DNA from: Thermoplasmata archaeon
GTDB lineage: Archaea; Thermoplasmatota; E2; DHVEG-1
Direction: 5' to 3'
Length of the DNA: 11,167 bases
NCBI GenBank assembly: GCA_030641605.1
Contig: DAOWHD010000028.1
Span: forward strand, 1-11,167
The notes under the pieces: model-generated
Databases searched by the model: none
Seen by the model: only the letters and a program-made list of their open reading frames with translations
What the model was told of the DNA's origin: nothing
Made by a program: the position numbers and the translations under genes
Part shown: positions 1 through 6,531 of the stretch, one piece after another
Layout: every line of letters begins with the position of its first letter
Position numbering within the stretch: the stretch's first letter is position 1

Positions 1-1
1 G

Positions 2-151
2 CCCGGCTTAAAAAGGAAAATGATGGAAAAAATTGGCGTTCCGGACAATCATCATATTTCAGCAGCACTAATCTTTGGCTATCCAAAGGGAAAAACGGGG
101 AGGGCACCTATGAGAAAAATCGGATCGGACGTCATAAAGTGGATTGAATAA
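2..151 (+). CDS. Nitroreductase family protein, C-terminal fragment (5' end outside window)
   Basis: An open frame enters from the left edge and ends at TAA 149-151, giving about 49 residues. The fragment contains LKRKMMEKIGVPDNHHISAA followed by LIFGYPKG, then a basic stretch and a final VIKWIE. This pattern (short helix, 'lGiP', a strand ending in G-Y-P, then Arg residues and a terminal V-x-W) is typical of the C-terminus of FMN-dependent nitroreductase-fold oxidoreductases. The flavin-binding N-terminal part is not visible, so no substrate can be proposed. The next gene is on the opposite strand and convergent, about 160 bp away. Family assignment rests on a short tail and is moderately sure; another flavin reductase with the same fold would look alike. 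Confidence 0.55.
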   Translation, partial: PGLKRKMMEKIGVPDNHHISAALIFGYPKGKTGRAPMRKIGSDVIKWIE

Positions 152-281
152 ATGCAATCGTGTGTTTAACCGATAAAAATCCTAGTTCCTCTCTGCAATA
201 TCATAACTTAAATCTTTCCAAATTAATAGATGTTACAATGTTTAGAACCAGCAGGTAACAGTGAACCCAGGCTGGAGGAGT

Positions 282-304
282 AAAATAAAAAAGAAGGAAA
301 AAAG
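282..304 (-). terminator. T-rich transcription terminator for the small secreted protein gene
   Basis: Just after the stop of the leftward gene, the minus strand carries two runs of six T separated by a C/T-rich spacer, followed by a further TTTT. Archaeal RNA polymerase terminates at such oligo-T tracts without needing a strong hairpin. No clear stem-loop precedes it. The function is inferred from composition and position only. Confidence 0.45.
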
Positions 305-311
305 AGATTTA

Positions 312-833
312 TTAATCCGGCAACAACATCCTTGCTACTGCCCAACCTTCTGCATGAGCAGTCATCCAGCGAAGTTTGAGAAGATTTTTTTCCTGGTCAA
401 TCTTGTAGAGGCCAGTAATAGAATATTTTCCCTCATCGGTTATTATCTTACCATTAAAGTATCCCTTTTTCATAAGGAGTACGAATCGCGTCTTGTTGTC
501 ACTGTTGGTCGTATTGTATACTCCCTTAAAGACACCAACGCGTTCTCTTCGGGTTATTCTTCCTCCAAAATATCCATCCGGTTCGTTGTCTCCAGAATGG
601 CCCCAGATCCCACGTATTTTAACATAGTCTGGTTGACAGTCTGTAGTCGGTGCTTCATCATCTGCATCAAGTGGTCGTTTTTCTATCTGCTGAAAAAATT
701 CTTCTTCTATGGCCACTGCATCTGGGTCTACCCCAGCAATGGGACACTCATCGATAGGATCTGCCATTGCCAAAAATGGTACTGTGGCAAGTAGCATCCC
801 AGCTATGACCAGCATTCCATATATTTTTTTCAT
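312..833 (-). CDS. Small secreted protein of unknown function with aromatic-glycine strand motifs
   Basis: The 173-residue protein begins with a signal peptide: MKK, a hydrophobic core to about residue 22, and a likely cleavage after A-M-A before D-P. The mature protein is acidic at first, with a DPIDECPIAGVDPD segment and two Cys (about residues 29 and 65). A Gly/aromatic-rich part follows (about residues 70-165), with recurring units GYFGGRI, GVFKGVY and GYFNGKI, each an aromatic followed by x-Gly and a beta-prone residue. It ends with LRWMTAHAEGWAVARM. This suggests a small beta-sheet domain exposed outside the cell. The start at 833 is supported by a Shine-Dalgarno sequence AAGGTGA (839-845, minus strand) and a TATA box at 868-875. 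There is no membrane anchor after the signal peptide. I do not recognise the family and propose no function. Confidence 0.8.
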   Translation of the reverse strand: MKKIYGMLVIAGMLLATVPFLAMADPIDECPIAGVDPDAVAIEEEFFQQIEKRPLDADDEAPTTDCQPDYVKIRGIWGHSGDNEPDGYFGGRITRRERVGVFKGVYNTTNSDNKTRFVLLMKKGYFNGKIITDEGKYSITGLYKIDQEKNLLKLRWMTAHAEGWAVARMLLPD

Positions 834-867
834 TTATATCACCTTGATTAGAAATTGCAGTCGAAAG

Positions 868-875
868 TTTATACC
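868..875 (-). promoter_or_regulatory. TATA box for the small secreted protein gene
   Basis: GGTATAAA on the minus strand lies about 35-42 nt before the ATG at 833. This predicts transcription starting near 846, with a leader of about 12 nt that contains the AAGGTGA ribosome site. It shows the gene has its own promoter and need not be read from the upstream regulator operon. Confidence 0.5.
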
Positions 876-922
876 AATTTACCAAAATCTTGCCCAAATC
901 TCTTCCAAAAGATACCCAAATC

Positions 923-1414
923 CTATTCATTGCTCAGATAGAACAATATGATAAGTGCAATAGTTCCGAAGAAATGTGCAATAATATCGAAAATGGCTGA
1001 TTGATATGCAAGGAGGACATAAAAAAATCCAGAGCGTACGCCGATCGTAACGATAGAAGTAATCAAATCTAGGATGGGCAAACTAAGCAGAGATTGAACG
1101 AACAGCACGAGAAGAAAGAGCATTAATCCAAGTAAAAAGGGTGATCTTGTTTTCTTAAAATCACTCCTGTATGACCAGATTAAACCAAAAAGCATTGAAA
1201 GATTCATACAAATGATGATGGTTTTAAGGGTAAAATTCGTTGAAAAAGCCCCCCAAACATTTTGAATAGATCCTATACTCCCGACTTTAGCATACAAAAA
1301 ACCAAGACTCATGACCGAAACAGCAATTCCTACAATTGCACCAATTAATAACAAAATGAAAAGTCTAGTAAGTGCTTTCGCCTTTGGATCCATCTCGGAT
1401 TTATCATTATTCAT
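923..1414 (-). CDS. Small polytopic membrane protein paired with a winged-helix regulator
   Basis: The frame is open from an ATG at 1471, but the ATG at 1414 is preferred. A strong ribosome site, GGAGGA at 1424-1429 (minus strand), sits 9 nt before it, and this start leaves a normal 26-nt gap after the upstream stop instead of an overlap. The resulting protein has 163 residues. A short charged N-terminus (MNNDKSEMDPKAK) is followed by about four to five hydrophobic segments near residues 16-42, 60-80, 92-113, perhaps 115-130, and 135-160. A basic loop with SYRSDFKKTR lies between the second and third. No catalytic motif is visible. It is cotranscribed with the regulator just upstream, so it may be that regulator's target or a membrane partner that senses a signal; both are inference. 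The family is not recognised with certainty. Confidence 0.75.
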   Translation of the reverse strand: MNNDKSEMDPKAKALTRLFILLLIGAIVGIAVSVMSLGFLYAKVGSIGSIQNVWGAFSTNFTLKTIIICMNLSMLFGLIWSYRSDFKKTRSPFLLGLMLFLLVLFVQSLLSLPILDLITSIVTIGVRSGFFYVLLAYQSAIFDIIAHFFGTIALIILFYLSNE

Positions 1415-1423
1415 TCTTATTAT

Positions 1424-1429
1424 TCCTCC
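1424..1429 (-). promoter_or_regulatory. Shine-Dalgarno site fixing the membrane protein start
   Basis: GGAGGA on the minus strand, 9 nt before ATG 1414, is an excellent match to the anti-Shine-Dalgarno sequence. The longer frame's ATG at 1471 has no comparable site and would overlap the upstream gene. Confidence 0.7.
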
Positions 1430-1440
1430 AGTTGTTCCTT

Positions 1441-1737
1441 CTATTTCATATTTTTCCCAATTTTGCCCCAAATTTCGTCAAAATAATCTTCATTTTTTTC
1501 CAAAAGATCGGAAGGGAAATACATCTTACCATATCCACTTCCAGTATGGGTTGCAAGATTATTTTTCTCTAAAACACCGAGATGATGTCTTACAGTCTTA
1601 TAGTCCAAATCAAGAACCTTGGCCAGTTCATTTGCATTTCTTGGCTGTGTAAACAACCCTTTTAATATTCTGCCCCTGTTAAAACCTCCAGCAGATCCGG
1701 AAAGTAGCCACCAAAGAAGTCGTTTAACACCATGCAT
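1441..1737 (-). CDS. Winged helix-turn-helix transcriptional regulator (ArsR-like)
   Basis: The 98-residue protein is a single DNA-binding domain. An N-terminal hydrophobic/aromatic stretch (VKRLLWWLLSGSAGG, residues 4-18) leads into the first helix (NRGRILKGLF). Residues 33-41 (RNANELAKV) form the positioning helix, and residues 44-57 (LDYKTVRHHLGVLE) the recognition helix. The wing lies around residues 61-75 (LATHTGSGYGKMYF). This is the pattern of archaeal ArsR/MarR-like winged-helix proteins that have no separate ligand domain. The motif LDYKTVRHHLxVLEKN is very characteristic of that group. No metal-binding Cys set is present, so metal sensing is not supported. It is followed after 26 nt by the small membrane protein gene and is divergent from the C25 peptidase gene across a 116-bp gap, so it could control either or both. 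The target is unknown. Confidence 0.85.
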   Translation of the reverse strand: MHGVKRLLWWLLSGSAGGFNRGRILKGLFTQPRNANELAKVLDLDYKTVRHHLGVLEKNNLATHTGSGYGKMYFPSDLLEKNEDYFDEIWGKIGKNMK

Positions 1738-1771
1738 ACAAATTTACCCGCAAAAGGCAGATGGTTTGCAA

Positions 1772-1779
1772 CTTTTAAA
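1772..1779 (-). promoter_or_regulatory. TATA box for the regulator/membrane-protein operon
   Basis: TTTAAAAG on the minus strand lies about 35-42 nt before the regulator's ATG, preceded by an A/T-rich element with a CGAA. It predicts a start near 1750 and a leader of roughly 12 nt. The match is reasonable, but the region is very AT-rich and the exact box is uncertain. Confidence 0.4.
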
Positions 1780-1822
1780 AAACATTCGAAAAAAACGGTT
1801 GACACGAAAAGCATCGGAAACA

Positions 1823-1831
1823 TTTTTAATA
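1823..1831 (+). promoter_or_regulatory. TATA box for the C25 peptidase gene (leaderless transcript)
   Basis: TTTTTAATA, preceded by the purine-rich BRE-like GGAAA, is centred about 27 nt before the ATG at 1854. That is the distance at which archaeal transcription starts, so the mRNA probably begins at or next to the start codon; no Shine-Dalgarno sequence is present. A second box-like run, TTATAAATA at 1841-1849, is too close to the ATG to serve this start. Confidence 0.5.
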
Positions 1832-1853
1832 TGTATGTCCTTATAAATATTAA

Positions 1854-4151
1854 ATGCAGAGAATCGTAGCAATATTCCTAATCAGTATCCTAATCCTTCC
1901 ACACACAATCCATGCTGAATACTCCATTCTAGATAGAGACGGAATACAAACTGAAGAAATAATCCTTTCATTTTCATCAGCAAGTCATTCAAATGAGGAA
2001 GTTATTGTAATTCCAGACAATGACCCATTTTTTGGCATAATTGGGGCAAATATAGCATGCCGATATGAAACATCTAATCAGAGTGAGTTAAAACCTCTAC
2101 TTGTTCAAAAGGATGGAAAGCTAACAAAACATCAGACAATTTTCTTAGAGAGCTATTTAAATTCAGAAGATGAAACAATTTTGGTTATGGGAAAGCATCT
2201 AAACTCCACCTATTCAACCATGGAGATTCTAGGATCTGCTCCAGAAGTAGCTATCGAAACTGCAAAACATGTCTTTATTCAATCTTCAACCATAATGATA
2301 ATTCCATACGGCACAGACAATGAATATCAACTAAGCCTTATTGCAAGTCCTTTAGCAAATTATCTTAATCTTCCTGTCTTAATTTACGATAAAAACCCAG
2401 AGGAACTACAAGAAGTCTGTGACATTCTAAATGTAAAAAATGCATATGTAATTGGAGATATTCAGCCAGATCTACCGAACATAAACATTACAACACTCGA
2501 AAATGAAGAGGAAATTCAAAATACTGTTTTAACTGCAATTAAAGAACATTTTGGAAAAATTAGCTATATCACGATGGCAAATCCATCAGACACCATTCCC
2601 CCATACATCATCGATTCTAGCAAGACAAAAATTACTGACCACATTACAAATACCAAACTTACACTGCTAGGAAAATCCTTTGATATCAAGGGAACCGATA
2701 CAAAGCAATATACTATCAGTGTTCCAGATGAAATTAACAAGATTCAAATTTACGGAAATATAACACAATCTAACAACTTTTTTGCAGATGAAAGCCCCAT
2801 CGTTCCGATTGTCTACATGTATCTTTATGACTCCCAAGGCAACGTTGTAGCATATTCTTCGAGTCCGGGATATGATTTTGGGAAAACGTATTTAGAAACA
2901 CTTACCTGCAACGCCTCTGGAAATTACAAAATTGAAATCCGCATATATAATGGAGTGAAGGGTGGTTATTTCTCCCAACGAGGAATATCCATAGCCGATG
3001 TTGATTTTGAAATCTCAACAACAATATCAAAACTAGAAAAACCACACATGCCTCTTATACCAAAACTTTCAATGATGGCACCATATCTAGCCTGTGCCCA
3101 TGGTGGAATTCTTTTAGCAGATTCAAATTTTGAACTTACAAGCAGCAATTATTCTGACATAGCAAGTGGATCAGGAGCTGGTCCAGCGTATGATGAAAAA
3201 CTCCATAACTTTACAAATTCAAAGGTAAATTATACAATAGATCAACTGAAAGAAACGCTATCATTAATCGACGGCCATAAAATGCTTAGGGACTATCTTG
3301 ATGGCCCCGCATGGCTTGCAATCCTTGCAGACACAAACATGATTCCGATGTACTATTATGGCCCATCTCAAAAGGGAATTTACGAAAAAGGATTGCCTTC
3401 AGATAACCCTTACTCACTTGATTGGAATCTTTCGGTTGGAAGGCTTATCTCATATGACATTCAGGATGTTTCCCTACTAATCTCCAGAACATTATTCTAT
3501 CAAAACATATGTAAGGAACCAGACGAAAACAAAGCATGGCACAACAAGTTTAGTTTTATTTTTGGCGAAGGATATGGTGAGACCGGTGGGATCTTTCATC
3601 AAATACCGTATTCATCTGAAATTAAAAAATATGGTTTTGAGTCAAAAGTATACGGAGATTTAAGGAATAGTAGACAAATAGCTGATCTATTGGGAGTATA
3701 TACCAATGCAAACTACATTGAATATCTCGGTCATGGAGATTGGTTCTGGTATACGCCATCACTTTATGGAATTGACATCTACAGCAAAGCAATTGATGTA
3801 GCACATGCAAAAGAGTGGGTTTATGAAAAACCAAGCATCTTTCTCACATCAGCATGTTTAATGGGACGTACAGATGGAATACCGCCGAACATGAATATTG
3901 GGCTTACAATGTTGCATGCTGGATGTAACTGTTTTGTGGGAGCCACCAGAGAAACAGGCCAAGAAGCAGGGCTCACTATCTTCGAAAACCATTTGATAGT
4001 AGATGATTTCAGCGTTGGTGAAGCATTACGGGGAGAAAAAAGAGTTGACAGAGAACCACCCACTTATTACGTTAGAGTTCTTTATGGAGACCCAGCATTT
4101 AATCCATATGAACCAAATAATGGATTTAGCAACCAAGGAATACCAACTTAA
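1854..4151 (+). CDS. Secreted C25-family (gingipain-type) cysteine peptidase with CWB2-like repeats
   Basis: This 765-residue protein is predicted to be exported and to cut proteins outside the cell. A signal peptide covers residues 1-21 (hydrophobic core, likely cut after I-H-A). Two segments resemble the Rossmann-like repeat of cell-wall-binding repeat 2 proteins: roughly 57-113, ending ILVMG, and roughly 155-210, with SPLANYLNLPVLIYD at 165-179 and YVIGD after it. Residues about 272-388 look like a beta-sandwich. The peptidase domain spans about 395-750 and includes SVGRLISYDIQDV (VGR at 528-530). The catalytic dyad is visible as His627 in YLGHGDW and Cys668 in LTSACLMG, the His-Gly and Ser-Ala-Cys pattern of family C25. 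The C-terminus (GDPAFNPYEP then a short tail) matches the usual end of the domain. No sorting signal or C-terminal membrane anchor is present, so it may be released or held by the CWB2-like part. Substrate preference is not readable. Confidence 0.85.
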   Translation: MQRIVAIFLISILILPHTIHAEYSILDRDGIQTEEIILSFSSASHSNEEVIVIPDNDPFFGIIGANIACRYETSNQSELKPLLVQKDGKLTKHQTIFLESYLNSEDETILVMGKHLNSTYSTMEILGSAPEVAIETAKHVFIQSSTIMIIPYGTDNEYQLSLIASPLANYLNLPVLIYDKNPEELQEVCDILNVKNAYVIGDIQPDLPNINITTLENEEEIQNTVLTAIKEHFGKISYITMANPSDTIPPYIIDSSKTKITDHITNTKLTLLGKSFDIKGTDTKQYTISVPDEINKIQIYGNITQSNNFFADESPIVPIVYMYLYDSQGNVVAYSSSPGYDFGKTYLETLTCNASGNYKIEIRIYNGVKGGYFSQRGISIADVDFEISTTISKLEKPHMPLIPKLSMMAPYLACAHGGILLADSNFELTSSNYSDIASGSGAGPAYDEKLHNFTNSKVNYTIDQLKETLSLIDGHKMLRDYLDGPAWLAILADTNMIPMYYYGPSQKGIYEKGLPSDNPYSLDWNLSVGRLISYDIQDVSLLISRTLFYQNICKEPDENKAWHNKFSFIFGEGYGETGGIFHQIPYSSEIKKYGFESKVYGDLRNSRQIADLLGVYTNANYIEYLGHGDWFWYTPSLYGIDIYSKAIDVAHAKEWVYEKPSIFLTSACLMGRTDGIPPNMNIGLTMLHAGCNCFVGATRETGQEAGLTIFENHLIVDDFSVGEALRGEKRVDREPPTYYVRVLYGDPAFNPYEPNNGFSNQGIPT

Positions 4152-4155
4152 AAAT

Positions 4156-5103
4156 TTATAAATATTCTACGTCGCCGCTAACAATTCTAGCGATTCCATT
4201 CCCAGTATCCAAGATAAGACATCCACTATCGTCAATTTCAGAAACCGTTCCCTCAATCACAGTTTTTTCACCCTTGACTCGGATTCTTTTACCAATAATT
4301 TTTGCATGGGAAAACCACAAATCTCTGATAGAACCGTAATCGCCAGAAAGCAATCTACTATAATTTTCATCCAAATATTTAAGAATGGACTTAAGGAGTT
4401 TTACCCTGGAAATCTTAGAACCGCTTTCTTGGATAAGTGAAATAGCAGTATTTTGCAATTTTTCATCTATTAAGTTATTGACGTTGATTCCTATGCCAAC
4501 AACAGTATAATTTATACGGTCCATTTCGGCATCAAGTTCAGTCAGAACGCCGCAAACCTTCTTTCCATTTAATAAAAGATCATTGGGCCATTTAATCACT
4601 GGAGACAACCCAGTAACTTCCTTGATGCCCTGGGCTACAGAAACAGAGCTCACCATAGTAACAAGCATACCACGATGTGGAGGAATATGTGGATATAGTA
4701 CGACTGAAAACCATAGTCCTCCTTTAGGCGATGACCATTTCCTATCTTTTCGCCCCCTTCCGCTCGTCTGAACGTCTGCAACAACTACTGCCCCCTCATG
4801 AGCACCATCTTCTACCAACTTCTTGCCAAAAACATTCGTTGAGGAAAGTGACTTGAAATAATGAACTTCTTTACCGATAATTTTAGTATCAAGCCCTGAA
4901 GTAATTTCTTCTGCGATAGGGACATCAGGCCGAGATACTAATCTGTAACCCTTATTCTTGATCGATTCGATTTCATAACCTAATGCTTTTAGAGCTTTTA
5001 TCTGCTTCCAAATTGCAGTTCTTGACACATCTAGATGTTCTGCTAGTTTTTCACCAGAAACAAAATCACCACCACTCAATAAATAAAGTATCTTATCTCT
5101 CAT
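4156..5103 (-). CDS. birA: Bifunctional biotin--protein ligase / biotin operon repressor BirA
   Basis: BirA activates biotin with ATP to biotinyl-AMP and transfers it to a Lys on biotin carrier proteins; with the DNA-binding domain it also represses biotin genes. All three domains are visible in 315 residues. The N-terminal winged helix is at about 1-60 (AEHLDVSRTAIWKQIKALKA, 21-40). The ligase domain starts near 75, with SSTN at 87-90, the biotin/adenylate loop GRGRKDRKW at 115-123, KWPNDLLLNGKKVCGVLTE at 171-189 and GIGINVN at 203-209. The small C-terminal SH3-like domain is from about 265. Length matches the bifunctional class, not the ligase-only class common in many archaea. Its ATG overlaps the symporter's TGA (ATGA, 5100-5103), so the two are translationally coupled. 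A BirA-type operator in front of the operon implies autoregulation. A likely substrate, the carrier protein at 9710-10210, lies nearby. Confidence 0.95.
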   Translation of the reverse strand: MRDKILYLLSGGDFVSGEKLAEHLDVSRTAIWKQIKALKALGYEIESIKNKGYRLVSRPDVPIAEEITSGLDTKIIGKEVHYFKSLSSTNVFGKKLVEDGAHEGAVVVADVQTSGRGRKDRKWSSPKGGLWFSVVLYPHIPPHRGMLVTMVSSVSVAQGIKEVTGLSPVIKWPNDLLLNGKKVCGVLTELDAEMDRINYTVVGIGINVNNLIDEKLQNTAISLIQESGSKISRVKLLKSILKYLDENYSRLLSGDYGSIRDLWFSHAKIIGKRIRVKGEKTVIEGTVSEIDDSGCLILDTGNGIARIVSGDVEYL

Positions 5104-6440
5104 TTCTTTGCCTCTCTAAACACTAGTAAAGGAATAACAGAAACTAAAAGCCCTATTAAAACAGCATAGTCTCCATAAGGAGCAAAGTTCAACCAAAGAA
5201 GTGAGATCATACCTCCTAAAATGAGACTCCATAATGCTCCAGTTGACGTTACACGTGTTTTTTCCTTATAAAATCCAAAGAGAATTGGAAGAGTAAGTCC
5301 AGCGGTAAAAACTGTATATGCCAACTGCAATGTTTTCAGAATGTCGCCAAGGTATAAAGCCAGTATAAGTGCCCCGAATCCAACACAGAGAATGCCAATT
5401 CGTGAAAGATTAACATTTTTTTTACGAACAATATCCACGCTTAGTATGGTTCCTGCAGAGAGAAGACATGAATCTGCAGACGAGAGCATTACGGAGAGAA
5501 AACCCGCTAGAACGATGCCTGCAAGTATCGGTGAAAGATCAAAGACGGCTGTAGGAATAGCAAGATATGGATTTGAAAGTCCTGGATGCAAGATGAGAGC
5601 AGAGATTGCTATTATGCCAATTGCAATTGCAAAGACGAGTTTAAAAAATCCTGAAAGTATCGCTCCTTTTTTTGCAGTTTTTTCATCTTTTGAAGAAAGG
5701 ATTTTGGAGTAAATATCTGGACCAACAATATGCGGCATAAACATCATAAAAAATATCGAACCTGCTGCCAGAAACCCGATTTCTCCATTAACTGGAAATG
5801 CAGTAGAAACCGGTGACAATTGACTAATATTTGGTAATGCCTCCCAGAAAAGAATTGGTGCAGCAATAACACATATTCCAATAATCATGACAAGAAATTG
5901 AGCTACGTCAGTATACACAACAGCATATTGTCCTCCTAAGAGAGTATATATGATAAAACCAACAGTTATGGCAACAAGGATCATCGTAAAGTCAATAGGA
6001 AGCACCACCGAAAGTATCAAACTAGATGCCTGGATTAGAAGTGAAATCCATGCAATTTCAGTAATTATTATTAAAACGGCTGAAGCAAAGCGGACTTTGC
6101 CACCAAAAATGGACCCTGCAATATCAGGGAGAGTGACAAGCCCTGTTTTTCTTACTTTGTGAGCTATAAACAATCCAAGGATGATAAGGCCCAAACCACC
6201 ACCAATATCATACCAGAGTGCTGGGAGCCCCTGAGCATAAATACGGCCTCCAGCAACAATAGTCGCAGAGCCGCCTACCGTAGTTGCAGTTATCGTTGCT
6301 GTCAACGCAAACCATCCAAGGCTTCGATCTGCTAAGAAGAAACCCTTTGTCGTTTTTGCTTTTCTTGAACTAATAAGACCTATTAAGACAACAACGGTAA
6401 GATATGTAATTAATATTCCCAGAGTAAGTTCCAATTCCAT
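5100..6440 (-). CDS. Sodium:solute symporter (SSS/SLC5 family), candidate biotin transporter
   Basis: This 446-residue polytopic protein has about 12-13 hydrophobic helices and is on the short side for the family (often 480-550). Family hallmarks visible are GFFLADRSLGW (33-43), GGQYAVVYTDVAQFLVM (169-185), and SADSCLLSAGTILSVDIVRK (321-340). The last holds the Ser-rich helix that usually contributes to the Na2 site. The protein would import a solute with Na+ across the cytoplasmic membrane. The family includes carriers for sugars, amino acids, pantothenate (PanF) and, in animals, biotin (SLC5A6), so sequence alone does not give the substrate. Context does suggest one: it is cotranscribed and overlapping with birA, and a BirA-like operator covers the start of its transcript. 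Biotin uptake is therefore the best hypothesis, though not proven. ATG 6440 follows a TATA box by about 32-40 nt without a Shine-Dalgarno sequence. Confidence 0.9.
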   Translation of the reverse strand: MELELTLGILITYLTVVVLIGLISSRKAKTTKGFFLADRSLGWFALTATITATTVGGSATIVAGGRIYAQGLPALWYDIGGGLGLIILGLFIAHKVRKTGLVTLPDIAGSIFGGKVRFASAVLIIITEIAWISLLIQASSLILSVVLPIDFTMILVAITVGFIIYTLLGGQYAVVYTDVAQFLVMIIGICVIAAPILFWEALPNISQLSPVSTAFPVNGEIGFLAAGSIFFMMFMPHIVGPDIYSKILSSKDEKTAKKGAILSGFFKLVFAIAIGIIAISALILHPGLSNPYLAIPTAVFDLSPILAGIVLAGFLSVMLSSADSCLLSAGTILSVDIVRKKNVNLSRIGILCVGFGALILALYLGDILKTLQLAYTVFTAGLTLPILFGFYKEKTRVTSTGALWSLILGGMISLLWLNFAPYGDYAVLIGLLVSVIPLLVFREAKK

Positions 6441-6471
6441 TGTTAACCGTGGGCGGCGGCATGGTTAACTG
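6440..6471. promoter_or_regulatory. Predicted BirA operator (BioO-type inverted repeat)
   Basis: TTGTTAACC (6440-6448) and GGTTAACTG (6463-6471) form an inverted repeat with exactly 14 nt between the arms; seven base pairs (GTTAACC/GGTTAAC) are perfectly symmetric. The comparative-genomics consensus for BirA sites, as I recall it, is TTGTWAACC-N14/15-GGTTWACAA: the left arm fits fully and the right arm at 7 of 9. It lies between the symporter TATA box (6472-6480) and the symporter ATG, covering the predicted transcription start near 6450, where a bound repressor would block initiation. The gene it precedes is cotranscribed with birA, which has a DNA-binding domain. The spacer is strikingly GC-rich in an AT-rich region. 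It also lies about 23 nt upstream of the divergent crotonase gene's TATA box, so an effect there is possible but less likely. Confidence 0.85.
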
Positions 6472-6480
6472 TTTATAAAT
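6472..6480 (-). promoter_or_regulatory. TATA box of the symporter-birA operon
   Basis: ATTTATAAA on the minus strand, preceded by a GGAAAAAGT BRE-like element, is centred about 36 nt before the ATG at 6440. Expected initiation is near 6450, inside the adjacent inverted repeat. It is back to back with the TATA box of the divergent gene, only 13 nt away. Confidence 0.65.
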
Positions 6481-6493
6481 ACTTTTTCCCAAA

Positions 6494-6502
6494 ATTTATA
6501 TT
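6494..6502 (+). promoter_or_regulatory. TATA box of the divergent crotonase gene
   Basis: ATTTATATT on the plus strand is preceded by CCCAAA. It predicts initiation near 6525 and supports the ATG at 6532 with a leader of only a few bases. A TTG at 6523 in the same frame is at about the predicted start and cannot be the main start with confidence. Confidence 0.5.
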
Positions 6503-6531
6503 CAAAACAGCATTCCTATTGATTGATATCA

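Noticed and set aside
152-311. Possible small RNA or tRNA in the gap after the nitroreductase fragment
   Set aside because: Only a 5-bp CCAGC/GCTGG pairing with a long loop is visible; there is no cloverleaf and no promoter I can defend.
261-794. Long open frame on the plus strand opposite the small secreted protein
   Set aside because: It mirrors a gene with a signal peptide, ribosome site and TATA box on the other strand; its product is Cys/Phe-rich and unlike any protein family.
1415-1471. Longer N-terminus of the membrane protein from ATG 1471
   Set aside because: It overlaps the regulator's end, has no ribosome site, and adds a non-hydrophobic extension; ATG 1414 has GGAGGA at ideal distance.
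6442-6469. The GTTAACC/GGTTAAC repeat read as an RNA hairpin or terminator
   Set aside because: No T-tract follows on either strand, and the position over the promoter start with 14-nt spacing fits an operator far better.
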